Source of the DNA: Synechococcales cyanobacterium 340R_concoct_173_sub
GTDB taxonomy: Bacteria; Cyanobacteriota; Cyanobacteriia; Leptolyngbyales; Leptolyngbyaceae
NCBI GenBank assembly: GCA_025354065.1
Contig: JANXNM010000527.1
Location: forward strand, 1-22,460
Reading direction: 5' to 3'
Length of the DNA: 22,460 bases
Below the pieces are notes generated by a model. That model was given only the letters and a program-made list of their open reading frames with translations, was not told the origin of the DNA and ran no database searches. Shown here in pieces: positions 15,378 to 21,816 of the stretch (position 1 is its first letter; the number at the start of each line of letters is the position of its first letter). The translations under genes were made by a program, and so were the position numbers.

Positions 15378-15842
15378 ATGCTCCAGCGTCTTAAAAATCG
15401 AAAAGTTGCGGCCATCTGGGCGATCGCAGGAATAGCGCCCCTCGCACTCCCTGGGTTTGGGGAGGTCCATTTGGCTGGCTTACATCGGTTCTACTTAAAA
15501 GAATACGGTTGGGGGATGGTCTACTTGTTTTTTGGCCTATTCACGCCGATTCCCTGGATTGCAGGCGTAATAGAAGGCGTATGGTATTTGGTGCAAGATG
15601 AAGCGCAGTTCAATCAAAATTTTAATCAGGGGGTTACGTCTGACTGTATCGCTGTAGAGGGTGGCGCTATAGAGGGGTCTAACCTGGGGAAAGCCTCCCC
15701 GCCCTTCATTGTCAGGAGTGTGAATCCGGCGGTTAAAACGGCAGAAGCGGTCCGGGAACTCGATCGGTTGCGGCAAGAGGGGTTACTGTCGGAGTATGAG
15801 TTTGAGCAGAAGCGGCGACAGTTGATCGATCGGCTTCGGTAA
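15378..15842 (+). CDS. TM2-domain protein with C-terminal SHOCT motif
   Basis: This 154-residue membrane protein has a TM2 domain near residues 10-70, with GLHRFYLKEYGWGMVYLFFG matching the 'G.HrFYlG....g..qll' turn between two membrane helices. The next segment, PIPWIAGVIEGVWYLVQDEA, matches the second TM2 helix. The last 30 residues form a SHOCT motif, ELDRLRQEGLLSEYEFEQKR then RQLIDRL. SHOCT motifs are short helical pairs often found at the ends of membrane-associated proteins. The linker between them contains a short five-residue repeat (AVEGG/AIEGS). The specific function is unknown. The start is the ATG at 15378, though no strong Shine-Dalgarno sequence precedes it. Confidence 0.85.
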   Translation: MLQRLKNRKVAAIWAIAGIAPLALPGFGEVHLAGLHRFYLKEYGWGMVYLFFGLFTPIPWIAGVIEGVWYLVQDEAQFNQNFNQGVTSDCIAVEGGAIEGSNLGKASPPFIVRSVNPAVKTAEAVRELDRLRQEGLLSEYEFEQKRRQLIDRLR

Positions 15843-15878
15843 CGATTCGGATAAACTCCCTGACTAACACCTTGCTCG

Positions 15879-15905
15879 CTGACTCTTGAGCACTGACTCT
15901 TGAGC
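15879..15905. repeat. 14-bp period tandem duplication
   Basis: CTGACTCTTGAGC occurs at 15879-15891 and 15893-15905, exact over 13 bases. It lies between the TM2-SHOCT stop and the ComEA-like gene. Confidence 0.9.
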
Positions 15906-15963
15906 GGCATCGGCTAAGATGACACTAGTATAGATACTCTAAGCAATCTTTAAGCTAGCAACT

Positions 15964-16566
15964 ATGCGTTGGCAACCGTCATTAAAACTTGGATTAGAAC
16001 TCATAGATTGGCTCAGCCGTGAAGTGCTGAATCAGATCAAATCTGTGTCAGCGGGGGGGATTTCCGGGCAAGTGCTGAAAGCTAAAGTTTCGGCGGATCC
16101 GTACTATCGTTTTCAGTCTGTTGGCGAAATTCAAGCGGCGGCGGCGATCGGAATTACCATAGATGTGAATACTGCCACCATTGACGATTGGTTGCGGTTG
16201 CCGGGTATTTCCATTCATCAAGCCCGATCGCTCTCGACTCTGATTGAATCGGGAGTACAATTTTACAGTATCGAAGATCTGGCCGCTGTCTTGGGCATTT
16301 CTCACCAACGCCTTGCTGTTATCGAACCGATTTTGCAGTTTCAATATTACGACTGGGACAGCATTGGCCGGACCGATCGAATTGATCTCAATAGTGCCGA
16401 TGTCGATCGTCTTAAAACCCTGCCCAACGTTGGTCCTGTTTTAGCCAGAGCAATTGTCCGTCACCGCACGTCCCACGGTCGTTACGATAGTCTGGTCGAT
16501 CTTCAAGACCGATTGAATCTACCTCAAGAGACCACTGCGGCGTTGATGCATTACCTGAAATTTTGA
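15964..16566 (+). CDS. ComEA-like helix-hairpin-helix protein
   Basis: This 200-residue protein carries two helix-hairpin-helix regions of the ComEA type. The first is IDVNTATIDDWLRLPGISIH near residues 66-85. The second is RIDLNSADVDRLKTLPNVGP near 138-157, followed by VLARAIVRHRTSHGRYDSLV. The 'iN.A....L..LpGig...A..Ii..R...G.F.s..dL' pattern is clear in the second copy and weaker in the first. ComEA proteins bind DNA during natural uptake. Here the N-terminus (MRWQPSLKLGLELIDWLSRE) has no obvious signal peptide or membrane anchor, so a cytosolic DNA-binding role is as likely as DNA uptake. The ATG at 15964 is the only reasonable start. No known competence gene lies beside it. Confidence 0.82.
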   Translation: MRWQPSLKLGLELIDWLSREVLNQIKSVSAGGISGQVLKAKVSADPYYRFQSVGEIQAAAAIGITIDVNTATIDDWLRLPGISIHQARSLSTLIESGVQFYSIEDLAAVLGISHQRLAVIEPILQFQYYDWDSIGRTDRIDLNSADVDRLKTLPNVGPVLARAIVRHRTSHGRYDSLVDLQDRLNLPQETTAALMHYLKF

Positions 16567-16771
16567 CGATTAAGGTTTAAAGATGAATGACGGCATTCGT
16601 CCGTCGAATTATTCCCAAGTCGAAAATTTCCCGGCGCAAATTTCAAAAGCGGAAGTAAAATCAATTTAAGATACGGTTGTGTCCTGAGCGAATCGGCATT
16701 AGTCGAAAAATCAGCACCACAGCCGATCGTCAACTTGTTAAGTTCTGCCTTCGATCGAGGATTTTCCCGCC

Positions 16772-17038
16772 ATGATGATTGATATTGCCCAAACCCTGCT
16801 CCAGAGTCCTATTGATGTGACTCACTTGGCCCAGATTCCCCACATCGACCTATTCCAAAGCCTCCACATCACCGACACCGAACTTCTCGGCCAAGTCAAC
16901 GGCATAATCAAAGAGACCGATTTGGGCGGAGATATATCAAAATCTTGGCAACATTTTGTCAAAACAGGTCAAGTCTGGGCCTTTTTAATTGGTGCGATCG
17001 TGGGCTATTTGGCCAAAACGTTCACGAGTTACGGTTAA
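16772..17038 (+). CDS. small membrane protein of unknown function
   Basis: This 88-residue protein has a soluble N-terminal part (HIDLFQSLHITDTELLGQVN) and one C-terminal membrane helix (VWAFLIGAIVGYLAKTF). It is acidic in the middle. I do not recognise the family. The ATGs at 16772 and 16775 are both possible starts. It sits 205 bp after the ComEA-like gene and 144 bp before argH on the same strand. The spacer to argH holds a GC-rich hairpin (17139-17156), so the two need not be co-transcribed. The frame's tidy single-helix structure and the long open stretch support a real gene, but not strongly. Confidence 0.55.
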   Translation: MMIDIAQTLLQSPIDVTHLAQIPHIDLFQSLHITDTELLGQVNGIIKETDLGGDISKSWQHFVKTGQVWAFLIGAIVGYLAKTFTSYG

Positions 17039-17138
17039 CGCGCCACCCATAAAAAGATCGGCGAATAATTCTAGGGACGCATCCACCATCCAAATCATCA
17101 TCCGTTATCAGGCGGGACGATTGACGTACGATCGCAAC

Positions 17139-17156
17139 CCACGGGATAATCCGTGG
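17139..17156 (+). other. stable hairpin upstream of argH
   Basis: CCACGG (17139-17144) is complementary to CCGTGG (17151-17156) around GATAAT; a G-T pair can extend the stem to seven base pairs. It ends 26 bases before the argH start codon and has no T run. It could end the upstream transcript weakly or structure the argH leader. Confidence 0.45.
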
Positions 17157-17182
17157 CTGTCCTTTCGGCGCGTTTGGCCTGA

Positions 17183-18601
17183 ATGCGTTCCTTACCCGTG
17201 CAGCAAAGCTCAACTCCCAACTCTGAAAAATCTGCCACTTGGAGCCAGCGTTTTGAAGGCGCACTCCATCCCGCTATTGTGCTTTTTAATGCCAGTATTT
17301 CCTTTGACATTGAACTAATTGAATACGATCTGACGGGTTCCCAGGCCCATGCCAAAATGCTCGCCAAACAAGGCATCATCTCTACTGTCGAGGGCGATCA
17401 ACTGGTGTCAGGGTTAGAGCAAATCCGTCAGGAATACCGATCGAATCAGTTTCATCCAACGGTGGACGATGAAGATGTTCATTTTGCGGTCGAAAAACGG
17501 CTGACAGCAATTGTTGGCGATGTGGGCAAAAAACTTCATACGGCCCGATCGCGCAATGACCAAGTTGGGACCGATACGCGTCTGTATCTGCGCGACCAAA
17601 TCCAACAGATTCGCCAAGCCATCAAAGCCTTCCAAGGCGCATTGTTAACCCACGCCGAGCAGCATATTGAAACCCTCATCCCCGGCTACACCCATCTCCA
17701 GCGCGCCCAACCCATTAGCCTTGCCCATCATCTACTGGCTTATGTCGAAATGACCGAGCGGGATTGGGATCGTTTGGGTGATGTTTCAAAACGGGTGAAT
17801 ATCTGTCCCTTGGGTGCTGGAGCGCTAGCGGGGACGACATTTAACATCGATCGACATTTCACTGCATCTGAACTTGGCTTTGAATCGGTATATGCCAATA
17901 GTTTGGATGCCGTCAGCGATCGGGATTTTGTCGTGGAATTTATGGCCGCTGCCAGTTTGGTCATGGCCCACCTGAGTCGGCTATCTGAAGAAGTGATTTT
18001 TTGGGCGACTCAGGAATTTGGGTTTATTTCTCTGACCGATGCCTGTGCAACGGGATCCAGTATCATGCCCCAAAAGAAAAATCCTGATGTCCCAGAATTA
18101 GTGCGCGGCAAAACGGGACGGGTTTTTGGTCATTTGCAGGCGATGTTGACGGTGCTTAAAGGCTTACCGTTGGCTTATAATAAAGATTTTCAGGAAGATA
18201 AAGAAGGACTATTTGACACGGTGAAAACCGTCAAGGCTTGTCTTGAAGCGATGACTATCTTGTTTGACGAAGGCATTGTGTTTAAACCTCAGCGCTTGGC
18301 GGATGCCGTGGCCGAAGATTTCTCGAATGCAACCGACGTGGCGGATTATCTGGCCGCTAAGGGGGTTCCGTTCCGGGAAGCCTATGGGTTAGTCGGAAAA
18401 GTCGTACGCACTTCTCTGGCGGCGAATAAACTGCTGAAAGATTTGACGCTTTCGGAATGGCAGGCGCTTCACCCAGCGTTTGAATCAGACATTTACGCAG
18501 CTATTGCCCCTCGTCAAGTTGTTGAAGCCCGCAATAGCTTTGGCGGAACTGGATTTAATCAAGTGCGATCGGCGTTGAGTGTCGCTAAGTCACGGCTCTA
18601 G
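17183..18601 (+). CDS. argH: argininosuccinate lyase
   Basis: ArgH splits argininosuccinate into arginine and fumarate, the last step of arginine synthesis. The 472-residue length is normal. Family motifs are [20 protein letters not shown] near residues 119-138, [20 protein letters not shown] with the catalytic base region His171 (168-187), and the fumarase-superfamily signature [12 protein letters not shown] (291-302) with the catalytic serine in its flexible loop. The N-terminus begins [20 protein letters not shown] before the conserved WSQRFEGAL. The ATG at 17183 is used; its Shine-Dalgarno sequence is weak and a hairpin lies just upstream. The stop overlaps the stop of the convergent DUF3007 gene by four bases (CTAG). 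Confidence 0.97.
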   Translation: MRSLPVQQSSTPNSEKSATWSQRFEGALHPAIVLFNASISFDIELIEYDLTGSQAHAKMLAKQGIISTVEGDQLVSGLEQIRQEYRSNQFHPTVDDEDVHFAVEKRLTAIVGDVGKKLHTARSRNDQVGTDTRLYLRDQIQQIRQAIKAFQGALLTHAEQHIETLIPGYTHLQRAQPISLAHHLLAYVEMTERDWDRLGDVSKRVNICPLGAGALAGTTFNIDRHFTASELGFESVYANSLDAVSDRDFVVEFMAAASLVMAHLSRLSEEVIFWATQEFGFISLTDACATGSSIMPQKKNPDVPELVRGKTGRVFGHLQAMLTVLKGLPLAYNKDFQEDKEGLFDTVKTVKACLEAMTILFDEGIVFKPQRLADAVAEDFSNATDVADYLAAKGVPFREAYGLVGKVVRTSLAANKLLKDLTLSEWQALHPAFESDIYAAIAPRQVVEARNSFGGTGFNQVRSALSVAKSRL

Positions 18602-18939
18602 ATCTTTTCTTGCTGTGCCTGTTCTGCTTGGGTTTGTTTTGCTTGAGCCTGCTCTACTTCGGCTTGAAACTGTTCGAGTTCTTCCTCGCTCATCTCTTCA
18701 AGCCGTTTCGCCATCACCGCTTCCTCGTAATCCTTAAGCTGCTGTACATAGCTCATTTTTTGCGTAGCGGCCCGGAAGAGATAGGTGGAAACCCAGCCCA
18801 GTAGACCGAGCATAAACACCGCCTGACTCCAGATCCCCGCATTGGCTGAATCCAGGCCCGCAAACACAAACAGCAGATATAGCCCGCCGCCCACCATGAA
18901 AACCCCAAAGGTAATCCCGATCGCATCAATCCGTCGCAT
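18598..18939 (-). CDS. DUF3007 family membrane protein
   Basis: This 113-residue protein belongs to the DUF3007 family, found in cyanobacteria and plant chloroplasts. It starts [20 protein letters not shown], then has two membrane helices ([35 protein letters not shown]) and the conserved [17 protein letters not shown] and [20 protein letters not shown]. The tail is a charged Glu/Gln-rich coiled region ([20 protein letters not shown]). The start lies two bases after the ndhL stop, so the two are co-transcribed and probably translationally coupled. This pairing points to a thylakoid NDH-1-related role (inference). Its stop codon overlaps the argH stop. Confidence 0.87.
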   Translation of the reverse strand: MRRIDAIGITFGVFMVGGGLYLLFVFAGLDSANAGIWSQAVFMLGLLGWVSTYLFRAATQKMSYVQQLKDYEEAVMAKRLEEMSEEELEQFQAEVEQAQAKQTQAEQAQQEKI

Positions 18940-18941
18940 GT

Positions 18942-19154
18942 CTAAGCCTCAATTTTCCGACGATAAGGCCGGAAATTCAAAAACGGAGCTAACACCAGCA
19001 TTCCTGGGAAAAACAAAAACACCAGGGAATACATAAACACCCGTTCGTAGGATGAGCAGACATACCAGCGCGCCTTCAGATAGAAGTAGACCGCCAAGGG
19101 CATGACCAACAGATATGCGCCACCCAAAATCAAATACAGCAGTGCTACGACCAT
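18942..19154 (-). CDS. ndhL: NAD(P)H-quinone oxidoreductase subunit L (NdhL)
   Basis: NdhL is a small membrane subunit specific to the photosynthetic NDH-1 complex of cyanobacteria and chloroplasts. That complex supports cyclic electron flow, respiration and CO2 uptake. The 70-residue protein begins [20 protein letters not shown], continues [20 protein letters not shown], then has [20 protein letters not shown] and RPYRRKIEA. The core motifs [12 protein letters not shown], ERxFMYxLVF, FFPGM and PFLNFRP are those of NdhL. Two membrane helices are evident. AGAGG six bases before the ATG at 19154 supports the start. The DUF3007 gene follows at two bases. It diverges from tRNA-Leu. Confidence 0.95.
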   Translation of the reverse strand: MVVALLYLILGGAYLLVMPLAVYFYLKARWYVCSSYERVFMYSLVFLFFPGMLVLAPFLNFRPYRRKIEA

Positions 19155-19281
19155 AAAATCCTCTTATCTCAACTCTACTTATTCTACATTACTCCGAATT
19201 TTCGGTGAATGAGGCGAGGAGTTGTGCTATAAAAAATAGTGCAGATAAAAACGTTGCGATTCGCCGCATTAACGGTAGAAT

Positions 19282-19309
19282 TTGTTTTGATTGGTTCACC
19301 TCCTATGAG
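19282..19309 (+). promoter_or_regulatory. possible tRNA-Leu promoter
   Basis: TTGTTT (19282-19287) and TATGAG (19304-19309) are spaced by 16 bases and end 11 bases before the tRNA. Both boxes are imperfect matches, so this is a suggestion only. Confidence 0.3.
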
Positions 19310-19320
19310 GATTGCATCAC

Positions 19321-19403
19321 GGGGGCATGGCGGAATGGTAGACGCACCAGACTTAAAATCTGTTGATCGCAAGGTTGTGAGGGTTCAAGTCCCTCTGCCC
19401 CCA
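19321..19403 (+). tRNA. trnL: tRNA-Leu (UAA anticodon), no intron
   Basis: This is a complete class II tRNA. The acceptor stem GGGGGCA (19321-19327) pairs with TGCCCCC (19396-19402), and the discriminator is A at 19403. The D arm is GCG...CGC with GG in the loop. The anticodon stem CCAGA/TCTGT has four pairs and one mismatch, with loop CTTAAAA and anticodon TAA at 19354-19356. A long variable arm (about 19364-19378) identifies leucine. The T arm is GAGGG TTCAAGT CCCTC. CCA is not encoded. Many cyanobacterial copies of this tRNA have a group I intron between U34 and A35; here the loop is continuous. Confidence 0.96.
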
Positions 19404-19567
19404 TCTTTGGACTAAGTTGTTTGCTCCGATATTTTGCGGATTTCTACGTAAATCTCTCTAGATCTTATTTAATGCATATAATTATAAATCGGATAGTACA
19501 TATAACTATTCAGCCATAATTTAGTTTGTCTGCATTGATACCATTAGGGTGCGAGGACATTCCAAGA

Positions 19568-20977
19568 GTGAAAAAAAGTTTATCGGCCCGTGAGCTTCAA
19601 ATTGCTCAGCAAACAATTTATCATTCTTTACTAGAAATCGTGAAGAAGTGGCCGCCTGAAGAGGTGCTGCTTGAATTTAAACGTTTGTTTTTATACCATG
19701 GTGATTCTGTAAATACGGCGGCGTTGAATGCGCTATATGAAATTATTTTTCACGATAATGAGGAAGAGTTTCGCAACACTATAAAGCGTGCGTGCTATAT
19801 TCTTGTGAACAATTGGGATGCAAATCGTCGTCATAAGTCAATTCAAGATTTGATTACGGCGTTTCAAGATGAGAATTTACCCCGATCGATCATTTCTCCA
19901 ACATTAACTCGGCTACGGATTTGGATCCGAAATTTTCAGCAAAGTCAGGACTACAGTGATCTGAAGCTTTTTGCCGATCGGTACAATACAATTGAGTCTG
20001 GTGAGACGTTGAATGATGGCCCTTGGGTGCGACGCTATACGTCCTACTTGTTGGTGCCGCAATATGCTGACATGCGAAATTCTATTGAGCAACGGGAAGC
20101 AGCAAGGTCAATGGCGCAGCAGTTACGAGAGAAGTTTAAGTTTGATTTAGCGATGTATGTGGCTAGGTCGCAATCTATATTGCTGAACAATACGCCATTG
20201 AAGAATCCGACGGCGTTGGGAGATGATACATTGCGTTTGATTAAGCTTATTGTGGCGAAACGTGGGGCTTATAGCTATGGTAATTTGGCAAATATTTTTC
20301 TTAATCAAATCCAAGCCCTGACCTATATTAAATTTAAGCGTAGTTTACAAAATTATTTAGGTTTTTCGGTGGAGGCATCGAATTTTTCCAATGTGCTTCA
20401 GACTCGGATGGCAGATAAGTTGAATAGTTTGTATGAGGAGCATCATAATGATGTAGTGACTCCTGCTCTGATTTTGCGGACGAGTAATCGAATGATTGAA
20501 TTTTTGACGATGGAAAACCAGAATGAACCGTCGTCCTTGTTTGTGTTGTTATTGTCGCAGGGCAATCCGATGACGTTAGTGGTGACGTTGTTGAAGTTGA
20601 TGCTAGTGTCCAAGAATTCACGGACACATTTAGAGGCGCGAATTGCGGATTTATTGCGATATTACGAGGAGATACCGGAGCAAGATTGCCGTTGGGTTGT
20701 GAATTTTCTAGAGATCTTCAATGTGACGTTTACAATTTATGGGGACAATGTTCAGTACAATCTCATTCAAATGAAAGAGAATAACCCTGAGTATGATTCC
20801 CTGATTCAGGGTAGTACAGATGAGGTGAATTTAGATTCTTATCATGTGTTTTCGCAATTGCGTCCGCGCCATTTGATTCCTGAAGAAGTGCTGGAGATGA
20901 TTGAGCCTGAACTGATTGAGCCTGAAGTACTTGTGTCCTCAGATGATTCTATAGATCATGAAGCCTTTTCATTTTAG
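19568..20977 (+). CDS. unrecognised 470-residue helical protein
   Basis: I do not recognise this protein. It is long, largely helical and soluble, with no signal peptide and no clear enzymatic motif. The N-terminal third contains KKWPPEEVLLEFKRLFLYHG and FRNTIKRACYILVNNWDANR. The C-terminal tail is acidic and contains an in-frame tandem repeat (IEPEL/IEPEV). The N-terminal half looks like a conserved cyanobacterial family, but that is an impression. The open frame starts at a TTG at 19526, without a Shine-Dalgarno sequence. I prefer the GTG at 19568, because GAGGA lies ten bases upstream and MKKSLSARELQIAQQTIYHS is a natural start. It follows tRNA-Leu by about 165 bp. It has fewer CGATCG sites than its neighbours and looks richer in A+T by eye. 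Confidence 0.75.
   Translation: MKKSLSARELQIAQQTIYHSLLEIVKKWPPEEVLLEFKRLFLYHGDSVNTAALNALYEIIFHDNEEEFRNTIKRACYILVNNWDANRRHKSIQDLITAFQDENLPRSIISPTLTRLRIWIRNFQQSQDYSDLKLFADRYNTIESGETLNDGPWVRRYTSYLLVPQYADMRNSIEQREAARSMAQQLREKFKFDLAMYVARSQSILLNNTPLKNPTALGDDTLRLIKLIVAKRGAYSYGNLANIFLNQIQALTYIKFKRSLQNYLGFSVEASNFSNVLQTRMADKLNSLYEEHHNDVVTPALILRTSNRMIEFLTMENQNEPSSLFVLLLSQGNPMTLVVTLLKLMLVSKNSRTHLEARIADLLRYYEEIPEQDCRWVVNFLEIFNVTFTIYGDNVQYNLIQMKENNPEYDSLIQGSTDEVNLDSYHVFSQLRPRHLIPEEVLEMIEPELIEPEVLVSSDDSIDHEAFSF
20899..20928 (+). repeat. in-frame 15-bp tandem duplication inside a coding region
   Basis: GATTGAGCCTGAACT (20899-20913) is followed by GATTGAGCCTGAAGT (20914-20928), 14 of 15 identical. It adds five residues (IEPEL then IEPEV) to the acidic tail of the unrecognised protein. 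Confidence 0.85.
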
Positions 20978-21060
20978 TTTTTCTTTTCAATTACCTGCCG
21001 TTGAATTTTTTTGAGAGATTGATCGGTATGACGGGCGATCGTGGAGACTTTTCATTTTAG
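20965..21060. repeat. 13-bp direct repeat flanking the spacer
   Basis: CTTTTCATTTTAG occurs at 20965-20977, where it includes the stop codon of the unrecognised gene, and again at 21048-21060, four bases from the stop of the minus-strand TOPRIM-like gene. The copies are 83 bp apart. The spacer has no other recognisable feature. Confidence 0.7.
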
Positions 21061-21063
21061 AGA

Positions 21064-21816
21064 TTAGAGACTGTCGATATATCTTTTGGTGATTTGGCTG
21101 GTCGTAATTAGGTTTTTAGCAAATGTTCCATGGCCCACGGGACATTGGGTTTTGAGCATTTCTAAATTTAGTTGTTCTGCGATCGTCCATCGAATTTTCA
21201 ACGGACGTTGATTGTCTTCTATTCCGTAGGTGAGGTAGTCTGATTTTCTGATTGCTTTGTCTAAAAGACCTTTAGTTTGTATAAAATTTCCTGGATCATT
21301 TAGTGGTTCAATTTGGATGTTGAGAAGTTTTGAAAGGGTATCTATATCTGCAATTAGCCAAGTTTCGACATCGCGAATGGCAAGTCCAGTTAGGCTACGA
21401 TCATAAACTTCATTTTGATTACAATCGAGATGGTTATTTTGAATGATTTTAAGTGCCTCTTTGAGTTTTCGATCGCGCTCTTCGAGAATATTATCAGCAT
21501 CGACGACCAAGACAATCATATCGATTTCGTCGGGTTTCCAAACGCTCACAACTTGACGAAGATATTTGGATTCGAGAATTGAGTAACCACTACGGACTTT
21601 ACCTTTGCTTCCTTCACGCAAGGTTGGATGACGTTGGATGAATTCGCAATCAGGAAAACCTACTGCATTTAGTTCCCGGCGAATGAGCGTATGTAGTGCG
21701 CCTTCATGGGTGCGATCGATGACTTTGCCACCATCTTCCGGTTTAACGTAGGGAATGCTGGCCCCAAGTTCTGCTTCTCCTTCAGCGAGAAGTCCAATTC
21801 GGATGGGTCGCATCAT
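21064..21816 (-). CDS. DUF4276/TOPRIM-like protein coupled to AAA ATPase
   Basis: This 250-residue protein looks like a TOPRIM-fold DUF4276-type nuclease partner. The first strand gives IRIGLLAEGEAE with the acidic cluster at residues 12-16 (catalytic Glu in TOPRIM folds). MIVLVVDADN supplies the D-x-D pair (106-108). AIRDVETWLIAD (146-157) matches the 'E.WLlaD' motif typical of this family. Its ATG (21816) overlaps the TGA of the upstream AAA ATPase as ATGA, so the two are translationally coupled. In known two-gene ATPase/TOPRIM systems (PARIS, AbiL), an ATPase and a TOPRIM or DUF4276-like protein act together in phage defence. Nuclease activity and defence role are inferred, not shown. Confidence 0.72.
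   Translation of the reverse strand: MMRPIRIGLLAEGEAELGASIPYVKPEDGGKVIDRTHEGALHTLIRRELNAVGFPDCEFIQRHPTLREGSKGKVRSGYSILESKYLRQVVSVWKPDEIDMIVLVVDADNILEERDRKLKEALKIIQNNHLDCNQNEVYDRSLTGLAIRDVETWLIADIDTLSKLLNIQIEPLNDPGNFIQTKGLLDKAIRKSDYLTYGIEDNQRPLKIRWTIAEQLNLEMLKTQCPVGHGTFAKNLITTSQITKRYIDSL

Noticed and set aside
16589..16605. GACGG/CCGTC hairpin after the ComEA-like gene as a terminator
   Set aside because: Only five base pairs and no T run follows.
16989..17318. Plus-strand frame overlapping the small membrane protein and argH
   Set aside because: It runs out of frame into the well-supported argH gene and has no recognisable protein features.
19223..19243. TGTGCTAT/ATAGTGCA inverted repeat between ndhL and tRNA-Leu
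   Set aside because: Needs two G-T pairs and is A+T-rich; not symmetrical enough to call an operator and not placed as a terminator.
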